From a bacterium (GTDB lineage: Bacteria > Chloroflexota > Dormibacteria > UBA8260 > Bog-877): 22,691 nucleotides of DNA. The notes under the pieces were generated by a model. The model did not search any database. It was given only the letters and a program-made list of their open reading frames with translations, and had not been told where the DNA came from. How positions within the stretch are numbered: the first letter of the stretch is position 1; every line of letters starts with the position of its first letter. Made by a program: the position numbers and the translations under genes. Location: NCBI GenBank assembly GCA_021817025.1, contig JAKAWF010000024.1, positions 1-22,691 on the forward strand, read 5' to 3'. Below, piece by piece: positions 7,105-13,879 of the stretch.

Positions 7105-8396
7105 CACTCGCTCTCGTGGTGATGACGCTGATCATCGTCTTCTGCTATCTCGTAGGAGCTCCGCTTGGGTATGGTCTCATCGCTGGGGGGTGTGCGTTCC
7201 TGATTCTCTCGGGCACCAGCCTGACCGAGGCGTCCGAGGCCATCGTGGGCGGAATAACAGCCAACTACGTGGTGCTGGCGGTCCCGCTCTTCATCTTCAC
7301 CAGTACCCTCCTGAACAGCTCCGGGATGACGGACAGGATTTTCAGGTTTGCCCAGCTCTTGCTAGGAGAGTCACGGGGAGCGCTGGCGCAGGTCAACGTC
7401 CTGGCCACGCTGGTCTTCAGCGGAATGACCGGGAGCGCGGTGGCCGACGTGAGCGGCGTTGGAGTGATGAGCGTGCGAGCCATGGAGCGGGCTGGCTATC
7501 CCAAGGGCTTCGCCTGCGCCACTACGACCACGAGCGCCATCATGGGACCGCTGCTGCCTCCGAGTATTCCGCTCGTCATCTACGGATTCCTGTCGGAGAC
7601 GAGCATCGGCGCTTTGTTCGTGGCGGGCATCATTCCGGCAATCGTGCTTGCGATCGCCCACATGGTCTTGATTGGCGTCCTCGCCCGCATCAGGCACTTC
7701 CCCAAGGAACGCTGGCTCGGACTGTTCCCCGTGGTTATAGCCTTCGTGTCCGGGCTACCGGCAATCGTCGCTCCATTGATTCTAATCGTCGGCATCTACA
7801 GCGGCATTTTCACACCGAGCGAGAGTTCGGCAATGTCCGTGCTCTATGCGTTGGTGGTAGCGATAGTCGTCTACCGGTCGCTGTCGTGGCACAGCTTTGT
7901 CCGATGCCTGGGCGGGGCGGTGCGGCAAACGGGGTCCGTGACGGCGTTGATCGCAGGGGCGTTCATCATCGACTACGCGGTGACCGCCTCGGAGCTGCCC
8001 ACCACTGTCACGCAGCTGGTGCTCTCGATCACTCACCAGCCGCTCCCCCTACTGCTCTTGGTATGTGTCCTCTTGCTGATTGCGGGGCTAGTTCTCGAGG
8101 TGATCGTCCTTGAGTTTGTGATGCTGCCCATCATCGTACCCATCATGCACGCGGCCGGCGTCAACATGGTCTACTTCGGAGTCGTCTTCACGCTGGTGAC
8201 GATGATTGCGCTCGGGATGCCGACTCTGGGGCTGCTGAACTTCATCCTCAGTAAATTGACGGATACGCCGCTGGGTGATATTGTGAGGGAGATGTGGCCA
8301 TTTCTGGGCCTCCTTACGGCGGGGCTGCTGTTGGTCATCTTCGTGCCCGAGATGTCCCTGTGGTTGCCGCACGCTCTCCACATTGGGGGTGGGTGA
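7101..8396 (+). CDS. dctM: TRAP transporter large permease (DctM)
   Basis: This 431-residue membrane protein has about a dozen hydrophobic segments and is the ion-coupled translocation subunit of the TRAP system. Characteristic DctM blocks are GSAVADVSGVGVMSVRAMER, followed by AGYPKGFACATTTTSAIMGP and LLPPSIPLVIYG, then IGALFVAGIIPA in the first half. The second half mirrors this with GMPTLGLLNFILS. The GTG at 7101 was chosen because it overlaps the dctQ stop (GTGA), and the hydrophobic LALVVMTLIIVF follows at once; the open frame continues upstream only as a shadow of dctQ. Dct-type permeases work as a pair, so dctP, dctQ and dctM form a complete transporter. Confidence 0.93.
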   Translation: MTLALVVMTLIIVFCYLVGAPLGYGLIAGGCAFLILSGTSLTEASEAIVGGITANYVVLAVPLFIFTSTLLNSSGMTDRIFRFAQLLLGESRGALAQVNVLATLVFSGMTGSAVADVSGVGVMSVRAMERAGYPKGFACATTTTSAIMGPLLPPSIPLVIYGFLSETSIGALFVAGIIPAIVLAIAHMVLIGVLARIRHFPKERWLGLFPVVIAFVSGLPAIVAPLILIVGIYSGIFTPSESSAMSVLYALVVAIVVYRSLSWHSFVRCLGGAVRQTGSVTALIAGAFIIDYAVTASELPTTVTQLVLSITHQPLPLLLLVCVLLLIAGLVLEVIVLEFVMLPIIVPIMHAAGVNMVYFGVVFTLVTMIALGMPTLGLLNFILSKLTDTPLGDIVREMWPFLGLLTAGLLLVIFVPEMSLWLPHALHIGGG

Positions 8397-8539
8397 CATC
8401 GAAGTCCTAGCGGCGGCACACATGGCCAGCGGCGTCCCCTGTGCTGGGTGGCGAGGGTGCCCAGGCGGCGACAGGATCGGCTCCGGGGCGGCCTGGGCCC
8501 GCGCCAGTGGGAGCGGGAATCGTGCATCATGGGCGGGCC

Positions 8540-8591
8540 GGGCGTGGCTGGGCGGGAGTTCGGGTCCCAAGATACTGGGGGCGTGGCTGGG
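8540..8591 (+). repeat. Short direct repeat upstream of dhaK
   Basis: The 13-mer GGGCGTGGCTGGG occurs at 8540-8552 and again at 8579-8591, 39 bp apart, and both copies are followed by a GAGT-like end. It sits in the 255-bp gap between dctM and dhaK. It may be a regulatory repeat or low-complexity G-rich DNA. No gene or clear terminator was seen in 8397-8651. Confidence 0.4.
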
Positions 8592-8626
8592 AGTCCAGAG
8601 GCGCAATCCGGGGCTGGTGTGGGCGG

Positions 8627-8637
8627 CTAGGCTGGAG
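8627..8637 (+). promoter_or_regulatory. Possible actinobacterial -10 region before dhaK
   Basis: CTAGGCTGGAG contains TAGGCT, which fits the actinobacterial -10 pattern TANNNT, about 20 nt before the dhaK start. The same 11-mer recurs at 10330-10340 just before the aldolase gene. No good -35 is seen at either site, and an 11-mer repeat alone is not significant in this much DNA. Confidence 0.2.
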
Positions 8638-8651
8638 GTGGTTCACTCGGA

Positions 8652-9665
8652 ATGACGATGCAGAAACTGTTGAACGATCCCGGCAGCTTTGTCGACGAAA
8701 TGCTTGAGGGGCTGTTACTGGCTCATCCGTTGCAGATTCGACCTGGAACTAGTGCCAGGACGATTGTTCGCCCCGGGCGGCCTACGGAGCCTGGGAGCCC
8801 CCGAGTGGCCATCGTCACCGGCGGTGGATCAGGGCACCTGCCCTTGTTCGTGGGTTACGTCGGTGAGGGCATGGTTGACGGCGTTGCCGTGGGAGACGTG
8901 TTTGCCTCGCCCAGCTCCGAACAGGTGTTGGCGGTAACCCGGGACGTGAGTCGGGGCGCAGGGGTCGTGTACGTCTATGGCAACTACAGCGGGGATCTGC
9001 TGAACTTCGGGTTGGGTGCGGAGCTCGCGCTCGCTGACGGGATCGAGACTCGGACGGTGTTGGGATGTGACGACATTGCGTCTGCCGCCCCGGGCTCTGA
9101 GTCCGACCGGCGGGGTATTGCCGGGATGTTCTTCCTTTTCAAGGTCGCCGGGGCGCGCGCGCGCGAGGGTGGCGCACTCGACGATGTCGTGGCCGTGACT
9201 GAGGCCGCTAGCCGCGGGTTGAGGTCGATGGGTGTCGCCCTGTCCCCATGCACGGTGCCGGCGGCTGGCCGAGCGACCTTTGACCTGCCCACGGGCGTCA
9301 TGGAAATTGGGATGGGCATTCATGGGGAGCCTGGGGTCAGAACAGGCAGGCTGGAGGCCGCCGACAGGGTTGCCGAGGAATTGGTGCGCGGACTGGAGTC
9401 CGACCTTCCGTATCGGCCGGGTGATCGGGTGGCGGTACTCGTTAATGGGCTCGGTGCCACTCCGCTGGAGGAGCTTTACATTGTCTATCGGCGCGTTCAC
9501 CAGGTTCTGACCGAGGACGGGATCACTGTGGCTCGCGCCTGGGTGGGCGAGTTCGCGACCTCGCTTGAGATGGCAGGGGCTTCGGTTTCACTGCTGCGGC
9601 TCGATGGCGATCTGGAGCGCTTGGTGGTGGCTCCGTGCGACTCCATCCTGTTCCGGCAGGGATGA
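8652..9665 (+). CDS. dhaK: DhaK-type (DAK1) keto-sugar kinase subunit
   Basis: This 337-residue DAK1-domain protein is the subunit that binds dihydroxyacetone or a related short keto-sugar through a covalent hemiaminal on histidine. The catalytic set is complete: H62 in GGGSGHLP, D115 in GNYSGD and H224 in GIHGEPG, equivalent to H56, D109 and H218 of E. coli DhaK. The first motif has Leu where canonical DhaK has Glu (GGGSGHEP), and the block RRGIAGMFFLFKVAGA is hydrophobic where canonical enzymes read GT..VHK. These changes suggest a sub-family with a different substrate, for example erythrulose. Its partner dhaL overlaps by 4 bp. No PTS-type DhaM is nearby, so ATP is the likely donor. Starts at 8652 and 8658 are both possible; a GGAGG lies at 8634-8638. 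Confidence 0.88.
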   Translation: MTMQKLLNDPGSFVDEMLEGLLLAHPLQIRPGTSARTIVRPGRPTEPGSPRVAIVTGGGSGHLPLFVGYVGEGMVDGVAVGDVFASPSSEQVLAVTRDVSRGAGVVYVYGNYSGDLLNFGLGAELALADGIETRTVLGCDDIASAAPGSESDRRGIAGMFFLFKVAGARAREGGALDDVVAVTEAASRGLRSMGVALSPCTVPAAGRATFDLPTGVMEIGMGIHGEPGVRTGRLEAADRVAEELVRGLESDLPYRPGDRVAVLVNGLGATPLEELYIVYRRVHQVLTEDGITVARAWVGEFATSLEMAGASVSLLRLDGDLERLVVAPCDSILFRQG

Positions 9666-10333
9666 GCCGGGTGGATCAGCCAGCAGGGATCGCGCTGACC
9701 CGCGTCATTTTGGGCGCAGCTGACGAACTGCGCGGCCAGGCATCCGCGCTCAATGAATTGGACGCCGTCGCTGGCGACGGAGACCTCGGGATCACGGTGG
9801 GCAAGGCCGCAGCGGCCCTCAGAGCCGCGCTTGGCGGCGCCGAGGGGGATGTCGTACAAGTATTGCGGAGGTGCGGAGCGTCGCTTGCGGCGGCGGCGCC
9901 GTCCACGAGCGGCACCCTGCTGGCCATGGGGTTCCTGGCCGCTGCCAAGGCGCTGGCGGGCCAGCAGGGATCAGCGACGGGGCAGATGGCGGAGGGTTTT
10001 GCGGCGGCGACACGTGAAGTCCAGTTGCGCGGCAAGGCGTCACGAGGTGACAAGACCATGTTGGACGTCCTGGAGCCGGTCAGCGCTTGCCTTTACGCGG
10101 CTGCCCGCGAGGGCCACTCGGTCTCGGAGGCGCTGCAGGCGGCGGCGGCGGTGGCGATCGAGGCGACGGAAGCGACGCGAGGGCTCACTGCCCGAGCCGG
10201 GCGGGCGAAGTGGATGCAGGACCGCGGAACTGGGCAACCGGACGCCGGGTGTCAGATGCTCAGCATCGCGATCACCAGGGCAGCTGATATCGCGAGCGCT
10301 GACAGCTGCCGAACTCAGGCGCCCCCCACCTAG
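9662..10333 (+). CDS. dhaL: DhaL-type (DAK2) nucleotide-binding kinase subunit
   Basis: This 223-residue DAK2-domain protein is the partner of the preceding DhaK-like subunit. D34, D39 and D41 (in LDAVAGDGDLG) keep the 5- and 2-residue spacing of the Mg-nucleotide ligands D30, D35 and D37 of E. coli DhaL. Further family blocks are STSGTLLAMGF, GDKTMLDVLEP and GRAKWMQDRGTGQPDAG. In PTS-dependent systems DhaL holds ADP and is recharged by DhaM; in ATP-dependent enzymes DAK1 and DAK2 are fused, or the subunits exchange ATP directly. With no DhaM here, ATP-dependent action is the simpler reading. The ATG at 9662 overlaps the dhaK stop (ATGA), which decides the start against an upstream in-frame GTG at 9635. 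Confidence 0.9.
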   Translation: MSRVDQPAGIALTRVILGAADELRGQASALNELDAVAGDGDLGITVGKAAAALRAALGGAEGDVVQVLRRCGASLAAAAPSTSGTLLAMGFLAAAKALAGQQGSATGQMAEGFAAATREVQLRGKASRGDKTMLDVLEPVSACLYAAAREGHSVSEALQAAAAVAIEATEATRGLTARAGRAKWMQDRGTGQPDAGCQMLSIAITRAADIASADSCRTQAPPT

Positions 10334-10340
10334 GCTGGAG
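10330..10340 (+). promoter_or_regulatory. Possible -10 element ahead of the aldolase gene
   Basis: This is a second copy of CTAGGCTGGAG, overlapping the dhaL stop codon and about 110 nt upstream of the aldolase start. It could let the aldolase be transcribed separately from dhaKL. There is no recognisable -35. Confidence 0.2.
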
Positions 10341-10447
10341 TGGGGGTGGGGATGTGACCTGTCCAGGGAGTGGCGGAGTGGAGGCTCGAGGGTGGGTCGG
10401 TTAACAGGATCAGCACAATGGGCTGGGTAGTGCAGGAGTCAGAGGCG

Positions 10448-11425
10448 ATGGAAGACACAACTGTCGGAGGGGCGCGGTCGCGCTTGTGGACAGCGCAATT
10501 CAGCGGAGTAATCGTTGCGAGTATTACTCCGATGACCACAAGCGGAGCCGTGGATCTGGATGCCATCGAGGCGTACGTTGAGTTCCTGTTGGAGCGAGGG
10601 GCTGATGCTCTGATGGTGTTGGGAACCACTGGGGAGTTCATCACGCTCACGCCCGAGGAGCGTGAAACGGTGCAGACGCGATTTTTGTCGGTGGTGGGCG
10701 GCCGGGTGCCGGTGGTCGTTCACGTGGGGCATGTGGATGTGCGGATTGCCGAGCGGCTCGCTGCAGGCGCGGTCAATGCCGGGGCGGATGCAATCGCTTC
10801 AATCACTCCCTACTACCACCACTTCACCGCAAGCGCAATCGAGGCACATCAGCGCTCCCTGGCGAGGGCGTTCCCGGAGACGCCGTTCTTTGTCTACAAC
10901 TATCCTGCAGCCGCCGGGAAGGAGATCGCGTTTGAGTCATTCCAACGGTTGCTGGAGTACCCCAATGTGTGCGGGGTGAAGTTGAGCGTGGCGACCTGGG
11001 CCGAGGTCGAGCCTTTCTTGGAGTCGCCCGCCGAGGTGTTGGTTACCTGTGGGACTGACCCTTTGCTGGAGCGATTCTTGGGCGCTGGGGGGCGTGCCAT
11101 AGTGTCGGGCAATGCAGCCGCCTTCCCAGAGGTGCTACAGCTTTCGATGGCGGCGTTTCGCTCGCAGGATCCCGCTTCCATGGCACTGGCGCGGCGTCTC
11201 GGGGAGGAACTGGTGTCTCTGGGTTTGGCCGGCGCCCCTGATCGGCTGAAGGAAGTCCTGGTCGCTCGTAAGGTGGCGGTCGGGGGCAGCCGGATCAGGA
11301 CCTACACGGAAGCTGATGCCGGTCGACCACAGGAGCAGGTCGAGCGGATGGAGGCGCTGGTTGGCGAGTTGAGGGCTGTGGTTGAGGCAATGTCGGAAGC
11401 GGTGAGAGCCGGGAAGGATTCTTGA
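10448..11425 (+). CDS. DHDPS/NAL-family Schiff-base aldolase
   Basis: This 325-residue TIM-barrel protein of the dihydrodipicolinate synthase / N-acetylneuraminate lyase family forms or breaks a C-C bond through a lysine-pyruvate Schiff base. K178 (in GVKLS) is the Schiff-base lysine and Y150 (in FVYNYP) the catalytic tyrosine, 28 residues apart as in E. coli DapA. The carboxylate-binding motif GTTGE is at 59-63. The arginine that binds the semialdehyde carboxylate in DapA (R138) is alanine here (A155), so true lysine-pathway DHDPS is unlikely; a 2-keto-3-deoxy sugar-acid aldolase or dehydratase fits better. The start at 10448 is preceded by AGGAG 9 nt upstream. The C-terminus (about 280-325) is a charged helix longer than usual. 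It is last in the plus-strand operon. Confidence 0.88.
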   Translation: MEDTTVGGARSRLWTAQFSGVIVASITPMTTSGAVDLDAIEAYVEFLLERGADALMVLGTTGEFITLTPEERETVQTRFLSVVGGRVPVVVHVGHVDVRIAERLAAGAVNAGADAIASITPYYHHFTASAIEAHQRSLARAFPETPFFVYNYPAAAGKEIAFESFQRLLEYPNVCGVKLSVATWAEVEPFLESPAEVLVTCGTDPLLERFLGAGGRAIVSGNAAAFPEVLQLSMAAFRSQDPASMALARRLGEELVSLGLAGAPDRLKEVLVARKVAVGGSRIRTYTEADAGRPQEQVERMEALVGELRAVVEAMSEAVRAGKDS

Positions 11426-11505
11426 GCCGGCTGGATGAGGCAAGACATCTCCGATGTTGCCGTGGGTCGGTGATAATCTCATGGTGAGTGCGGACCTACG
11501 GAAGG

Positions 11506-11526
11506 CGGGACTCCCCTGGAGTCCTG
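11506..11526. terminator. Hairpin between convergent operons
   Basis: GGACTCC (11508-11514) and GGAGTCC (11518-11524) form a perfect 7-bp stem with a 3-nt loop, extendable to 9 bp with one wobble. It lies directly after the MBL-gene stop on the minus strand and about 80 nt after the aldolase stop on the plus strand. That is the expected place for a bidirectional terminator, although no T-tract is present on either side. Confidence 0.4.
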
Positions 11527-11527
11527 G

Positions 11528-12271
11528 TCAGGCTCCGGTTGGCGATCCGGCCAGGGTGTACGTCGCTCCGGCGCACGCCGTCTGCACCATCTGGCCGAAG
11601 GCATTGGCGGCTTCCTCGGCGACCGGCGAGGGGGGAATGGTCGGCCAGCGATGGGTGATCACCAGTTGCCCGGCCCGGGCCTGCCGACCGAGGGCGCCCG
11701 CCTGACGCCCGCTCAGGTGCCTGGCCCGACCTTCCTGGGCCCTGGTCCAGGTCGCCTCACAGAGCGCCAGGTCGAGCCCGGGCCCAAGCGCGTCCAGGGA
11801 CCAATCTGGGCCGGTGTCCGCGGAGTACCCGATGCTCCTGCCGGCCCCATCGAGCCTCAACGCCAGGGTCTCAGGGTCGTGGTCGGTGCGAGAGAACCTC
11901 AAGGAGACCCCCGCCATCTCCACCTCGTCCCCGTCAGCCACGATGTGCCAGTCCAGCTCCGGCCACTCCGAGAAGTAGAGGTGCGCCCGAACGCTGGCGG
12001 GCGCGAATACGGGTAGGCGGCGAGGCGGGTCCGCGAAGTGGAGGGCCACCGCCAGTCCCTCCAGGTCGGCGCAGTGGTCGGGGTGCTCATGCGAGATCAC
12101 CACTGCGCCGAGTTCCGCCAGACCAAGATGGGACTGCAGCCGGGAGAGCACCCCAGGGCCGAGGTCGAGGCACAAGGAAAGGTTGGGGGTGCGCACCAGA
12201 TATCCACTGCCGGCGCCGCCCGGACCGGGGTAGCCGCCGTCACAGCCGAGCACCGTCAGACTCAGGCTCAT
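11528..12271 (-). CDS. Metallo-beta-lactamase-fold hydrolase
   Basis: This 247-residue cytoplasmic protein has the metallo-beta-lactamase fold of the RNase Z / phosphodiesterase type. The zinc-binding signature SHEHPDHCADL (60-70) gives H61, H63, D65 and H66; later ligands are probably in the DTGPD segment (aspartate) and the ITHRWP segment (histidine). The N-terminal LTVLGCDGGYPGPGGAGSGY matches the opening of RNase-Z-like and PhnP-like members. Substrates in this group range from tRNA 3' ends to cyclic phosphates and lactones, so no function is assigned. The ATG at 12271 overlaps the phosphatase stop (ATGA), which argues against the 100-codon upstream extension of the frame. It is the last of seven co-oriented genes. 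Confidence 0.88.
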   Translation of the reverse strand: MSLSLTVLGCDGGYPGPGGAGSGYLVRTPNLSLCLDLGPGVLSRLQSHLGLAELGAVVISHEHPDHCADLEGLAVALHFADPPRRLPVFAPASVRAHLYFSEWPELDWHIVADGDEVEMAGVSLRFSRTDHDPETLALRLDGAGRSIGYSADTGPDWSLDALGPGLDLALCEATWTRAQEGRARHLSGRQAGALGRQARAGQLVITHRWPTIPPSPVAEEAANAFGQMVQTACAGATYTLAGSPTGA

Positions 12272-13017
12272 CGCGGGCGGTGCTCCCGGGGGCGAAGGCA
12301 CGCGTTCTCGTTGAAGCTGCGCACTCGCCACTGCCCGGTCTCGTTCACCACCAGTTCCGAGGTTGATGCGTGGCTCGCGGAGGCGAAGGCGAACGGTCGT
12401 GAGCCGGTGGCCAGGGAGAGGGCGGCCGCGATAACCCCATCGTGGGTGAAGACCGCCACCGTCTGGTCCCGATGCTGGGTGTGGATGCGGTTGAGGGCCA
12501 GGCGCACCCGCGATCGCAGGGAGTGGTTGTCCTCGGCGCCCGGAATGGCGTCCCAACGCTCCTCGAGCCACACCAAGTCCCAGAGCGGGTCGTTGTCCTG
12601 GAGGCGCTGGTGCACGACCCCGCCCTCCCAGTCACCCAGATGCACCTCCCTAAGGTCTGGCAGCACCGCCAGCTCCAACCCGAGGGCACGCACCAGGGGT
12701 TCAGCCGTCTCCAGAGCGCGCCGCAGGGGGCTGCTGTACACAGCCTCCACCTTCCGTTCCAGGAGATGACCTGCCAGCGCCGATGCCTGGTCGCGTCCCA
12801 CCGCCGACAGGGGCGGATCGTCCTGCCCTCTCAGCATCGACCGGCGCGCGCCTGGCCGGAATGGGACCGGAATGGCGTGGCGGACCAGGATCAGTCGGCT
12901 GGCGCCCGGCGGGGCAGCGTAGTGGGTCACTGGATAGGAGGGCTCCACCTGCCCGATGACGCCATCCTGGGCTGTCCCGGCCCGGTCCGCCTCGGGGCTC
13001 CCGGTCGCGGCGGTCAC
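12268..13017 (-). CDS. Histidine phosphatase family protein
   Basis: This 249-residue protein of the phosphoglycerate-mutase-like histidine phosphatase superfamily uses a phospho-histidine intermediate. The signature LVRHAIP gives R46 and the nucleophile H47. The second phosphate-pocket arginine is in SSPLRRA (95-101), the acid/base glutamate is E124 or nearby in LREVHLGDWEGG, and the second histidine is H192 in FTHDGVI. The usual glycine after RH is Ala. About 40 residues precede the catalytic motif, so the GTG at 13017 may be too far upstream, but no better start is obvious. In the operon it could dephosphorylate an intermediate or a regulator. It overlaps the MBL gene by 4 bp. Confidence 0.88.
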   Translation of the reverse strand: MTAATGSPEADRAGTAQDGVIGQVEPSYPVTHYAAPPGASRLILVRHAIPVPFRPGARRSMLRGQDDPPLSAVGRDQASALAGHLLERKVEAVYSSPLRRALETAEPLVRALGLELAVLPDLREVHLGDWEGGVVHQRLQDNDPLWDLVWLEERWDAIPGAEDNHSLRSRVRLALNRIHTQHRDQTVAVFTHDGVIAAALSLATGSRPFAFASASHASTSELVVNETGQWRVRSFNENACLRPREHRPR

Positions 13018-13090
13018 AGCGGCTCCGCGATCCCCGGGCCGGCGTCATCCAATGGAAGGGACCGGCCCGCACCAGCAGCGCGGGAGAAGG

Positions 13091-13879
13091 TCACGATCGC
13101 GGTGGCTCGTAGCGCCCGTCGATGGCGGTCCAGCCCCCGTCGACGACCAGCACGCTTCCGGTCACGTAGCTGGCGGCGTCGCTGGCCAGGAAGACCACGG
13201 CGCCGGCGATCTCCGCCGGCGTCGCCCAGCGGCCGAGTGCGGTCTTGTCGGCGTAGGCGCGGTACCACTCTGGCACCGCCTTGATCTGGGCCGTCAAAGG
13301 GGTCTCCACCACGCCCGGTGCGATCGCGTTGGCCCGCACCCCGCTCGGTCCCAGCTCGGCGGCAGCCGTGCGCAGCAGCTGCACCAGGCCCGCCTTGGTG
13401 GCCGCGTACACGCCCTGGCCGGGCTCGACCGTGGTCGCCCGGATGGAGGCGAAGCCGATGATGCTGCCCCGACCCCGGGCGGCCATGACTCGTCCGAAGG
13501 ACTGGATCAGGTGAAAGGAGCTGCGCAGATTCAGCTCCACCACGCGGTCGAACTCGGCATCCTGGTAGTCCAGAAGCCGCTTGCGGACGTTGGTCCCGGC
13601 GGCGAACACCAGCACGTCCAGGTCGGAGTGCTCGTCCGCCGCGCGGGCCACCGACTCCACGTCGAGCACGTCGAGCCGAAGAGCGGTCGCCGTCGCGCCC
13701 GCGACCCGGGCGGTGTCGGCCGCCGTCTGCTCATTGAGATCGGCGCAGCACACCCGGGCTCCGTGGGCGGCCAGGGCGAGGGCTGCCTCCCTGCCGATCC
13801 CGCTGCCAGCTCCAACCACCAGCGCCGAGCGTCCGTCGAGGCGGAACAGTCCGGTGTAGTTACCTTCGGGGGCGGTCAC
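13091..13879 (-). CDS. SDR-family NAD(P)-dependent dehydrogenase
   Basis: This 262-residue classical short-chain dehydrogenase/reductase oxidises an alcohol or reduces a carbonyl. The cofactor loop is GAGSGIG (23-29). D47 at the end of the second strand (CADLNE) favours NAD(H) over NADP(H). The catalytic tetrad is complete: N117, S145, Y158 and K162 (in GVYAATK). The C-terminal SYVTGSVLVVDGG block is typical. The GTG at 13879 overlaps the aldehyde dehydrogenase stop (GTGA). This arrangement suggests sequential oxidation of an alcohol to aldehyde (SDR) and on to acid (ALDH), although an SDR acting on another pathway intermediate is equally possible. Confidence 0.92.
   Translation of the reverse strand: MTAPEGNYTGLFRLDGRSALVVGAGSGIGREAALALAAHGARVCCADLNEQTAADTARVAGATATALRLDVLDVESVARAADEHSDLDVLVFAAGTNVRKRLLDYQDAEFDRVVELNLRSSFHLIQSFGRVMAARGRGSIIGFASIRATTVEPGQGVYAATKAGLVQLLRTAAAELGPSGVRANAIAPGVVETPLTAQIKAVPEWYRAYADKTALGRWATPAEIAGAVVFLASDAASYVTGSVLVVDGGWTAIDGRYEPPRS

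Noticed and set aside
10448..11425. Calling the aldolase DapA (lysine biosynthesis)
   Set aside because: The DapA carboxylate-binding arginine is missing and the gene sits in a catabolic cluster.
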